In this document: piece by piece, positions 57,675-64,000 of the stretch | Layout of the letters: every line of letters begins with the position of its first letter | Position numbering within the stretch: the first letter of the stretch is position 1 | Made by a program: the position numbers and the translations under genes | Assembly (NCBI GenBank): GCA_002162675.1 | Contig: MAAE01000030.1 | Span: 26,208-90,207, forward strand | Length of the DNA stretch: 64,000 bases | Origin: Colwellia sp. 39_35_sub15_T18 | GTDB taxonomy: Bacteria; Pseudomonadota; Gammaproteobacteria; Enterobacterales; Alteromonadaceae | Direction: 5' to 3' | The notes under the pieces: model-generated | What the model was told of the DNA's origin: nothing | Seen by the model: the letters and a program-made list of their open reading frames with translations, nothing else | Databases searched by the model: none

Positions 57675-57933
57675 CTTCTAGTCATCGCTACAAATAAAGA
57701 GCTAAGGCTTTTAACCCGTTAATCCGAGTTAGTCGAAGGTTCAAATTCTTCACGGCCGACCACTTCTAGTCATCGCTATAGAACAAAAAACAACCAAGGC
57801 TTTTAACCAGTTCATCCGAGTTAGTCGAAGGTTCAAATCCTTCACGGCCGACCACTTCTAGTCATCGCTACAAATAAAAAGCCAAGGTTTTTAACCAGTT
57901 CATCCAAGTTAGTCGAAGGTTCACGGCCGACCA
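57675..57933 (+). repeat. Array of three tRNA-Lys 3'-half repeats
   Basis: Units end in CCA at 57762, 57854 and 57933, with spacings of 88, 92 and 79. Each has a spacer starting CTTCTAGTCATCGCTA, an anticodon-like arm (AAGGCTTTTAACC) and, in the first two, a T arm GAAGGTTCAAATCCTTC or close variant plus CGGCCGACCA. The 5' acceptor and D arm are absent. The last unit has lost 9 bases of the T arm between two TTCA repeats. Confidence 0.88.
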
Positions 57934-58117
57934 TTTCTAGTAATAACTATCAGAACAACTATTCCCTCCTGTATATTTTCATTTAGAACAGTTTTTTATC
58001 TCGTCATGTTTAGCGTTGCTTTCGTACCAAGCATTCTATAGTACACATTTATTGTCCATTACTTTATAATCACCGCGTTTAAATACATTTCGTTACCCTG
58101 AGATACAGAGATAAAAA

Positions 58118-59176
58118 ATGAGCCAATCTAATGCCGCTGTTGATTTTGACTTTCAATTTCCAGCTAAACCAGCACTATTGAGTGTTGATGAAAAATCGCA
58201 ATACATAGCAAAAATAAAAGCGCTGTTAATTGAAAAAAATGCCGTATTAGTGGCTCACTACTATACTGACCCTGAAATTCAAGCATTGGCTGAAGAAACC
58301 GGTGGCTGTGTTGCTGACTCATTAGAAATGGCACGTTTTGGTAATCAGCACCCAGCAGATACATTGATCGTCGCGGGTGTGAAATTTATGGGTGAAACGG
58401 CAAAAATATTAACGCCTGAAAAAACCGTATTAATGCCTGAACTTGAAGCAACTTGCTCGCTTGATTTAGGTTGTCCTATTGAAGAATTCTCTGCGTTTTG
58501 TGATCAACACCCAGATCATACCGTTGTTGTTTATGCTAATACCTCAGCAGCCGTTAAAGCGCGTGCCGATTGGGTGGTAACGTCAAGCATAGCCTTAGAA
58601 ATTGTTGATATGCTTGAGAGTGAAGGTAAGCCTATTTTATGGGGGCCAGATCGTCATTTGGGCGCTTATATTGAAAAGGAAACCGGCGCAGAAATGCTAA
58701 TGTGGCAAGGGGCTTGTATCGTTCATGATGAATTTAAAGCCAAAGCCTTACACGATTTAAAAATTCAATATCCAGAAGCGGCTGTATTGGTTCATCCAGA
58801 ATCACCCGCTAATGTGGTAGCAATGGCTGATGCGGTTGGCTCAACGAGTCAATTGATAAAAGCTAGCCAAGAAATGCCTAATCAACATTTTATTGTTGCT
58901 ACCGATAAAGGTATTTTCTACAAGATGGAACAAGCTAGCCCTAATAAAACCTTTGTTGCCGCGCCAACGGGTGGCAACGGCGCAACTTGTCGTAGTTGTG
59001 CTAATTGCCCTTGGATGGCAATGAACGGCTTGAAATCTATCGCTGACGCGTTAGAAAGCCCATTAGGTAAAGAAATTTTTGTTGATGAACAACTTGCGGC
59101 AAGAGCCTTAATTCCATTGCATAGAATGTTAAGTTTTGCTGCAGAAAATAAGTTAAAAGTTAAAGGCAATGCTTAA
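58118..59176 (+). CDS. nadA: Quinolinate synthase
   Basis: A 352-residue 4Fe-4S enzyme that condenses iminoaspartate with dihydroxyacetone phosphate in NAD synthesis. Cluster cysteines lie in '[10 protein letters not shown]', 'GACIVHDEF' and '[11 protein letters not shown]'. '[19 protein letters not shown]' near residue 42 is the substrate region. AGAGATA precedes the ATG. nadB is not adjacent. Confidence 0.95.
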   Translation: MSQSNAAVDFDFQFPAKPALLSVDEKSQYIAKIKALLIEKNAVLVAHYYTDPEIQALAEETGGCVADSLEMARFGNQHPADTLIVAGVKFMGETAKILTPEKTVLMPELEATCSLDLGCPIEEFSAFCDQHPDHTVVVYANTSAAVKARADWVVTSSIALEIVDMLESEGKPILWGPDRHLGAYIEKETGAEMLMWQGACIVHDEFKAKALHDLKIQYPEAAVLVHPESPANVVAMADAVGSTSQLIKASQEMPNQHFIVATDKGIFYKMEQASPNKTFVAAPTGGNGATCRSCANCPWMAMNGLKSIADALESPLGKEIFVDEQLAARALIPLHRMLSFAAENKLKVKGNA

Positions 59177-59296
59177 GTAAGTTAAATAGCTTCTATTTTA
59201 AGCAATAGCTTGGTTTTATTAACTTATTATTTATTTAGACTTGCGTGTTATGGGCTTTTTCTCTACCATAGCGCAGCTTTAAAATTAAAGTAAAAT

Positions 59297-59386
59297 GGTG
59301 AGCTGGCTGAGTGGCTGAAGGCGCACGCCTGGAAAGTGTGTTTAGGTTTATCCCTAACGAGAGTTCGAATCTCTCGCTCACCGCCA
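59297..59386 (+). tRNA. tRNA-Ser(GGA), integration site of the downstream element
   Basis: 90 bases with a long variable arm. Acceptor GGTGAGC/GCTCACC, anticodon loop CTGGAAA (anticodon GGA), T-loop GTTCGAATC, encoded CCA. A tyrosine recombinase gene starts 97 bases on, so the 3' end is the likely attachment site. Confidence 0.95.
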
Positions 59387-59482
59387 TATTCTGTAAAACC
59401 CCTTGAAAAACAACTGTTTACAAGTCTGTTTTTTGAGGGTTTTTCAACTTAGCCACATAACTTAGTCACAAAAGGCAAAGTT

Positions 59483-61414
59483 ATGGTTCGGTTACCTCAA
59501 TATCTATATAAATATCCTCATTCCAATAATTTTTATTTCAAAATTCGCATACCAAATCAATTAATACAGAAATACTCTCTTGTAAATCCGTTTTTTATCA
59601 GTAGTCTAAGAACTTCAAACAAAAATAATGCGCAACGCTTGGCATTAATTATTAAGTCCAATTTTGATAAGGAACTCAGTTGTATGGATTATGATTATTC
59701 GGAAGCACTTCAAGATCTTCAAGAATTCAGAGAAGCCCAATATGAACAAAACAAGACAGGTGATAAGTGGGATTTTAGAGCCTATCTAAAAAGTCGTTTT
59801 AATGAGTATCTTTCTTGGGGTAAGCAAATGATAATTGCTGAAACGTCACTTACAGATAATCTTTCAGAACTTAAAGAAGTATCACCACAAGAAAACGCCT
59901 TATTTAGCCAGTATTTACAGTCTTCGATTGATAACAATGATATGGCTAAGAGTATCGATTTAATTGCTAATAAAGGCTATTTACTTAGCTATTTAGAAGA
60001 TTACCAAGAATTCACTCGTTCAACACTCTTCCAACGAGCAAACAAGCCCCAAAATATAAATATTCCTTTTTCACAATCTACCGCCCCCGAAAAAGACTTT
60101 GCTGAGACAGGTTTTGGGGTGGATTACTTTCGAGCATACCCGTTTGAAATTTATGCAGAAGAACCTGACGCAGAGGCTGTTAAACGCTTTATTGCTCGGC
60201 ACGCATCCTTAGAGTTTGACTTTAAAAAATCATTGGTGAAAGAGCTCAAAAAATATGAAGAAAGTTACAATTCATTTGATAATAGTGACTTTGAAAAGAC
60301 TAGCTTATCACCAACACAGCTTAATTCATTTGAACAAATGTTTGATACATTAAATGAAACATTGAAAACGATTCAAGGTTTTAAGGAAAGTGAAGTCTTA
60401 AAAGAGAAACAACGCAATGCCGTGCCTATTAAACCAATCGCTGAAAAATTTATGGCAGAAAAAAGTATTTCTACAGAGCCTGATACCGTAAGGCAGTATC
60501 AGATAGCATTTAATTTTTTATATACAATTATTGGTGACGATTTCGACTTAACCCTATTTGATAGGAAAAAATCGTTTGAGATAAAAGAAGCGGTTATGGC
60601 TAAACAGTCTAATAGTGAAAAAGGATGCAATAAAGAAACTGTTTCAGTTGCCACTATTAATAAGTATTTATCGAATTATGGAACATTTCTAAATTGGTGT
60701 TGCTCTCACGATTTTATTAATGAAAAAGGGCTGTTTGAAGACATGAAAATTAAAGAAACGGATAAAAATACAGCTCAACGTAGGTCTTATACGCAGGAAG
60801 AAATTAATGCGATTATGACTTATGAGCCAAAAGACAAACGTGAGGCTAAAAATATTCGTAATGATATCTTTTGGTTTCCTAAAATTGCACTGTATACAGG
60901 TATGAGGTTAAATGAAATAGCACTTTTAACGGTTGACGACTTTCAAATACAGGATGGTATTGATTTTATCAATTTAACCGATAAAAATTTAAAAACCTCA
61001 ACGTCTAAGCGTGTTGTTCCTGTTCACTCTAAACTTATTAGCATTGGTCTGTTGGAGTTTGTTAAAAATAAACGTGGGACAGGTGAAAAAATACTGTTTT
61101 CACAAATTCGTGAGGGGAAAAGTGAGTCAAGCAAAGACGGTTGGGCTGAGCCTATATCAAAATGGTTTAACCGCACTTTATTACGCAATATTGGCGTAGA
61201 TAAAACAGAAGAAGCGGCAGGAAATACAATGCTAGACTTTCACGCATTTCGAACCTCATTTGTTTCTATTTTAAAAGTTAAAGGTATTAATGATTATTTA
61301 ACCAGGCAAATAATTGGACACTCGTCTGTTGACGTTACTTATGATAAATATGGTGCTAAAGCTTCGACCAAAATGTCATCTTTGAAAGGTGTAATTGAGG
61401 AAGTTGATTATTAG
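59483..61414 (+). CDS. Tyrosine recombinase/integrase with a long N-terminal region
   Basis: A 643-residue integrase. The first 60 residues ('YLYKYPHSNNFYFKIRIPNQL', landmark only) resemble the DUF6538-type start of tRNA-targeting integrases. A SAM-like core-binding domain lies at about 310-415 and the catalytic domain at about 430-635. Catalytic residues seen are Arg in 'TGMRLNEIA', HxxR in 'HAFRTSF', His in 'IGHSSVDVT' and the nucleophile Tyr in 'YDKYG'. Position next to tRNA-Ser and orientation away from it fit an element integrated in the tRNA 3' end. Confidence 0.93.
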   Translation: MVRLPQYLYKYPHSNNFYFKIRIPNQLIQKYSLVNPFFISSLRTSNKNNAQRLALIIKSNFDKELSCMDYDYSEALQDLQEFREAQYEQNKTGDKWDFRAYLKSRFNEYLSWGKQMIIAETSLTDNLSELKEVSPQENALFSQYLQSSIDNNDMAKSIDLIANKGYLLSYLEDYQEFTRSTLFQRANKPQNINIPFSQSTAPEKDFAETGFGVDYFRAYPFEIYAEEPDAEAVKRFIARHASLEFDFKKSLVKELKKYEESYNSFDNSDFEKTSLSPTQLNSFEQMFDTLNETLKTIQGFKESEVLKEKQRNAVPIKPIAEKFMAEKSISTEPDTVRQYQIAFNFLYTIIGDDFDLTLFDRKKSFEIKEAVMAKQSNSEKGCNKETVSVATINKYLSNYGTFLNWCCSHDFINEKGLFEDMKIKETDKNTAQRRSYTQEEINAIMTYEPKDKREAKNIRNDIFWFPKIALYTGMRLNEIALLTVDDFQIQDGIDFINLTDKNLKTSTSKRVVPVHSKLISIGLLEFVKNKRGTGEKILFSQIREGKSESSKDGWAEPISKWFNRTLLRNIGVDKTEEAAGNTMLDFHAFRTSFVSILKVKGINDYLTRQIIGHSSVDVTYDKYGAKASTKMSSLKGVIEEVDY

Positions 61415-61447
61415 CTATTCTGTAAAATGTAACGGGTTGAAAAATTA

Positions 61448-61471
61448 AAAGGGTGTATTTCTACACCCTTT
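61448..61471. terminator. Terminator between the integrase and the small reverse gene
   Basis: A perfect 10-bp stem AAAGGGTGTA/TACACCCTTT with a TTTC loop. It suits both convergent genes. Confidence 0.75.
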
Positions 61472-61495
61472 ATTAATACCAAGTTTAAAAGGTTA

Positions 61496-61617
61496 TTACT
61501 TCTTCTTTCTTGGTTTAACAGTTTCAACCACTGTTGTAGCTGGTCTTCTCTTTGCTACTTTTAATGGAATGAATTGACCGTTTTTTGCATCACGTGCGCG
61601 TTTGGCTGCTGCCATAT
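61496..61617 (-). CDS. Tiny basic protein, possibly made by -1 frameshifting at A-AAA-AAG
   Basis: From the ATG at 61617 (AAGGAA 8 bases upstream) frame 0 encodes 20 residues, MAAAKRARDA to FIPLKK, and stops at TAG. The codons before the stop are TTA AAA AAG, an exact A-AAA-AAG slippery heptamer. A -1 shift there opens 20 more residues, VAKRRPATTVVETVKPRKKK, giving a 40-residue, very basic protein. A small hairpin AACAGT/ACTGTT follows about 25 bases downstream. Alternatives are a decayed gene, transcription slippage on A6, or a homopolymer sequencing error. The family is not recognised, and a nucleic-acid-binding role is only suggested by charge. Confidence 0.5.
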
Positions 61618-61642
61618 TATTTTTCCTTGTGTTCAGTTTTAA

Positions 61643-61670
61643 TTGACAAACAAGTGTAAATAACTATAAT
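61643..61670 (+). promoter_or_regulatory. Consensus sigma-70 promoter
   Basis: TTGACA (61643-61648), a 16-base spacer and TATAAT (61665-61670). Both hexamers are perfect. It points away from the integrase, predicting a start near 61677. Confidence 0.8.
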
Positions 61671-61676
61671 TCGCAG

Positions 61677-61788
61677 TCTCTAAACATTGAAATTATTTTT
61701 ACTTGATTGCCGTTCTTTGTGAATTTAGCAATTAAATTGAAAAAATATCAATTTAAAATGAAACCACCTTGCAGGGTGGTTTTTTTTT
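61677..61788 (+). ncRNA. Candidate small RNA of about 112 nt in the mobile element
   Basis: It is driven by a perfect promoter and ends in a strong terminator (61761-61788). An 8-bp hairpin TAAATTGA/TCAATTTA (61733-61755) lies just before the terminator. The transcript has no credible ORF: the nearest start codons lack ribosome sites and the frames run past the terminator. It is divergent from the small basic gene. No complementarity to other genes of the element was found by eye. Confidence 0.65.
61761..61788 (+). terminator. Terminator of the candidate small RNA
   Basis: AAACCACC/GGTGGTTT arms with a short loop and a run of T. Confidence 0.88.
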
Positions 61789-62158
61789 GCCTTTCACAAT
61801 ACATATATTACCACAGTTCAAACAGAAGTAAAAAGTTTAATTCATTAAACCCCTCTAAAAGCCATCAGATTCGATTTTATTTACCATACTATAGTTTATG
61901 TTATATATGGCGATACACCTCTTTAAGTTAGCCTTAGGGGCTCTAATTGCTATGAACAGTCTTTATACAGTGCTTTTAGCTTTTGAAAATCGCTTGCGAT
62001 TTTGGGTTCCAAGGGGTTTACCCTTTGGCAAGTAGGGAGGTTTAAAAAGCGCAGCACATTTAATCCCCCTATCTTGAAAATAAGATCTTTTTTCAATAAA
62101 AATTTTGATATAAAAATAGATGTGTTAAGACATTATTATATAGAGCGGATTTATAATA
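61789..62158. other. 370-bp AT-rich region before the relaxase-like ORF
   Basis: No gene is seen in 61789-61984. The middle holds two adjacent hairpins with an oriT-like layout (61985-62036), annotated separately. The rest is AT-rich and featureless. Confidence 0.5.
61985..62036 (+). other. oriT-like double hairpin
   Basis: AAAATCG-CTTG-CGATTTT (about 61987-62004) is followed by CCAAGGGG-TTTA-CCCTTTGG (62009-62028), then CAAGTAGGGAGG. A hairpin directly before an AAGT-type nick region, upstream of a mobilisation gene, is the usual oriT layout of mobilisable plasmids. Confidence 0.4.
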
Positions 62159-62515
62159 ATGATAAAGAATTGGACTGTAAAAACTAAACAGATTTTCGAC
62201 CACGGCACAAAATTTAAACATAAGAAAAACATTAATAAAAAAACTGGAAAAACCACATATACAAAAATATCGGGGTCAGGTAGAAAAGTTAAGAATGGTT
62301 TTTTAAATCACGTTAATTATTTAAAAGATACTAATCGAGCTTCGCATGAACATAGTGTAATTACTGTTTTAGAAAATGGCGCGGCTACTATTTTAAAATC
62401 AATTGACGATAGAAGAGTTTTTCGTAAAGAAAATGGTCTTAAAGGGGGAGGAGTAAGTAATTACGCAACTTCTATGATCTTTTCATTACCTACCGATAAT
62501 GGTTGTGAAAACTAA
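62159..62515 (+). CDS. Relaxase-like N-terminal fragment (putative)
   Basis: A 118-residue basic protein: a Lys-rich first 50 residues, then 'LNHVNYLKDTNRASHEHSV' and 'GGGVSNYATSMIFSLP'. From memory, the second half resembles the start of relaxase/mobilisation proteins of small plasmids, with Tyr in VNYLKD at the place of a motif I tyrosine. No HxH metal motif is present, so if it is a relaxase it is truncated. Its 3' end overlaps the convergent repL-like gene by 30 bases, a plausible deletion joint. Family assignment is tentative. Confidence 0.45.
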   Translation: MIKNWTVKTKQIFDHGTKFKHKKNINKKTGKTTYTKISGSGRKVKNGFLNHVNYLKDTNRASHEHSVITVLENGAATILKSIDDRRVFRKENGLKGGGVSNYATSMIFSLPTDNGCEN

Positions 62516-63004
62516 TCTGTCACCGTTAAAAACAATTGCTGGATTTATAAAATAGTCACCTTCTCTTTGTGATCTTGCTATTATTTTATTAATTATTAAT
62601 TCTTTTAAACCTCGATATAGAACAGGTTTTGATAATTTTTTCTTATGGATTTCGTTAAAATCTTCTACTGTATATTTATCAATAATTATGAGATCTTTGT
62701 CTATTGAAGAATTTTGCATTACCCAGCACACGACATTGAATGCTTTTATTCCTGCTGATTTTAAATCAAAAGTTAGCGCTATATTCCCAGTAAAAAGTTT
62801 TAAAAAACTCTCACTATCAACTAGTTTTTTAGTACTAATATATGTTCCTTTTTTATCTCCTGAGTCCATATCTACTAATGCAACATTATCTTTTTTACCC
62901 GTTTTAGATATTCGAATATTTTTATTTCTTACTGAAATTTCTAAATCCTTAACAAATGGATTTATTTTATATCTTGTTAATTTCACTGAACTTTTTTCAC
63001 TCAT
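62486..63004 (-). CDS. RepL-like plasmid replication initiator
   Basis: A 172-residue protein. The middle has 'KLFTGNIALTFDLKSAGIKAFNVVCWVMQN', and the C-terminus forms a winged helix ('LSKPVLYRGLKELIINKIIAR') ending 'YFINPAIVFNGDRLVF'. The INPxxxFxGDR ending and layout are those of RepL-type initiators. The start is ATG at 63004 with AGAGGA 6 bases upstream. The ATG at 63010 is too close to that site. It implies that the element can, or once could, replicate as a plasmid. Confidence 0.65.
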   Translation of the reverse strand: MSEKSSVKLTRYKINPFVKDLEISVRNKNIRISKTGKKDNVALVDMDSGDKKGTYISTKKLVDSESFLKLFTGNIALTFDLKSAGIKAFNVVCWVMQNSSIDKDLIIIDKYTVEDFNEIHKKKLSKPVLYRGLKELIINKIIARSQREGDYFINPAIVFNGDRLVFTTIIGR

Positions 63005-63010
63005 AATCAT

Positions 63011-63545
63011 TCCTCTTTTTGGTTGTTATGATTTCAAAATGCCAGTTGAAAATGATTTGTCAAGTGTCAAACGTAAATAATTTTTGAATAGGGAGTAAGT
63101 GGGGGAGTTTCATTTTAAATCTAAATAATGAGACGCTTATTATCTAAAAAAATAATGACAGTCTCAAAAATAAAGAAAAAATGAGACTGTTAGTTGTTAG
63201 TTTGTATACTGTCAGTATACAAAATAGAAAAATCGATCCTTTAAGAATGGGAGCTGCAAGTAACCCCTTTCTTAAGTCTTATACTAGGATAAGAAAATCT
63301 ATAATTTTAGATAGTATTCAAATGATATGAGATCTCACAATATAACGAATACATTTTTTAAAAATCAAAGATTGTTTGTAATCGCTTCGCTCTCTGGAAC
63401 AAGCGGAGCTTGTTTGAAGTGTGTATTTTTCGTTGATTGTTATAAGAAAAAATAAAGGGGCGGTTTTTAAATTGGAAGTGTTCATGTATTCTATATCTTC
63501 ATATTTTTATTGTTTCTCATAGTATTATGTTTTTTGGAGATTATT
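63011..63545. other. 535-bp region with palindromes upstream of repL, possible replication or control region
   Basis: Three inverted repeats stand out: ACAGTCTCA/TGAGACTGT (63158-63166 and 63182-63190), TTTGTATACT-GTC-AGTATACAAA (63201-63223) and AACAAGC-GGA-GCTTGTT (63398-63414). No ORF with a good start is seen. Position and structure suit an operator or origin for repL. Confidence 0.45.
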
Positions 63546-63926
63546 TTGACAGGTAAGTTTTTTAATATATTTTGGCCGATTGTGGTGGTAATTATTGGTA
63601 GTTACTCAGCTTATTTTTTTAGCCAAGATAAAGTAGAACTACAATACTATTTGACTGAGCCTATTCCCTTGTTACTTAGTAATGGGGAAGTTTTAGAGAG
63701 TGTTCAGCAACTAACTGTAATAAATAGCGGTGAAGTAACTATTGAGTCAATAGGAATTAAAATTAAAGGAAAGATTAAAGAAGCAAATTTAATTAAGAAC
63801 TTTGTTGATGATAAAGTCTCTCAAAGTGTTTCAGATACTTTTTTACAAGCTAAATATTATAAGCTTCCACCTAACTCAAATTTTAGTTATATGACGTGGT
63901 TTAATGGATTCGACTACCCCAGTTAA
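63546..63926 (+). CDS. Membrane-anchored protein of unknown function, probably truncated
   Basis: A 126-residue protein with one N-terminal TM helix (about residues 5-23) and an outside or cytoplasmic beta-rich domain with 'LTVINSGEVTIESIGIKIKG', like an immunoglobulin-type strand pair. It starts at TTG 63546 with GGAG 6 bases upstream; the frame is open further back to 63510. The last residues may be encoded by an IS end, so the true C-terminus is probably lost. Family not recognised. Confidence 0.55.
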   Translation: MTGKFFNIFWPIVVVIIGSYSAYFFSQDKVELQYYLTEPIPLLLSNGEVLESVQQLTVINSGEVTIESIGIKIKGKIKEANLIKNFVDDKVSQSVSDTFLQAKYYKLPPNSNFSYMTWFNGFDYPS

Positions 63927-64000
63927 GACATAATAAGCTTAACTGGAGAATCAAATGACAAAACGTAAAAAATATACCAAAGAATTTAAACTTGATGCAA
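63905..64000 (+). mobile_element. Left end of an IS3-family-like insertion, cut by the window edge
   Basis: A transposase start lies at 63955. Upstream is a TG-starting candidate terminal repeat, around TGGATTCGACTACCCC, and a hairpin AGTTAAG/CTTAACT (63921-63945). The exact end cannot be fixed without the right copy. Confidence 0.5.
63955..64000 (+). CDS. IS3-family OrfA transposase, 3' end outside window
   Basis: Only 15 codons are visible: MTKRKKYTKEFKLDA, preceded by CTGGAG. The R-x-Y-T-x-E-F-K start is the classic opening of the IS3-type HTH_Tnp_1 OrfA protein. Confidence 0.75.
   Translation, partial: MTKRKKYTKEFKLDA

Noticed and set aside
57235..57933. CRISPR-like repeat-spacer array
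   Set aside because: The repeats are tRNA genes and tRNA halves with a conserved spacer. There is no palindromic CRISPR repeat and no cas gene.
61707..61931. 74-codon forward frame over the candidate small RNA
   Set aside because: It runs straight through the terminator hairpin and its T-run, and has no ribosome site. The promoter and terminator spacing fits a short RNA better.
62688..63080. Forward frame opposite the RepL-like gene
   Set aside because: It overlaps the reverse gene almost fully. The reverse gene has a ribosome site and a RepL-like C-terminus, and the forward frame has neither.

Overview
The window reads as a chromosomal segment of a marine gammaproteobacterium of the Alteromonadales. 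Colwellia or a close relative is the best guess, from the AT-rich coding style, the class I PHA genes with phasins, a fused nuoCD inside a full nuo operon, and the lol and tol-pal clusters. The genus is an inference. No 16S rRNA gene is present.

Layout. 1-5047: end of a TPR protein, a PAS protein, an SDR enzyme, the lipoate genes ybeD-lipB-lipA, and a dodecin gene beside a broken partial copy of itself. 5143-10180: a reverse-strand operon of a two-subunit 3-oxoacid CoA-transferase, a class III aminotransferase and a 3-oxoadipyl-CoA-type thiolase. It faces an IclR/PcaR-type regulator, with operator-like palindromes and an 11-bp tandem repeat between them. 10260-15471: rmuC, an NSS transporter, a candidate small RNA, a LysR regulator and a metallo-hydrolase. 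15583-22777: a PHA storage locus (phaB, phaZ, phaC, phaR, three phasins). Each phasin promoter lies between two PhaR-type CTGC-N3-GCAG-like operators. 22939-24892: a NaChBac-type ion channel, a YaiI protein and an alkyltransferase-like protein.

25193-40450 is a complete 13-gene nuo operon (NADH:quinone oxidoreductase) with many start/stop overlaps. 40451-42707 is the cold-shock RNA helicase deaD behind a long leader with several predicted hairpins. 43274-47628 holds hppD, a beta carbonic anhydrase, ppiC, a 51-residue DUF2897-like protein, a chemotaxis receptor without a periplasmic domain, and a PilZ protein. 47805-51115 is lolCDE. 51748-57081 is ybgC-tolQRAB-pal-cpoB. 57235-57933 has three tRNA-Lys genes and four degenerate copies of the tRNA 3' half. 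58118-59176 is nadA.

From the tRNA-Ser(GGA) gene at 59297 to the right edge lies an integrated, AT-rich mobile element. It carries a 643-residue tyrosine recombinase next to the tRNA, and a tiny basic gene interrupted exactly at an A-AAA-AAG slippery heptamer. It also carries a divergent short transcription unit with a consensus sigma-70 promoter and its own terminator, an oriT-like hairpin, a short relaxase-like ORF and a RepL-like replication gene. A membrane protein gene ends at what looks like the left end of an IS3-family element, which runs off the window. This resembles a mobilisable plasmid integrated at a tRNA gene and then eroded, and it is the least ordinary part of the window.
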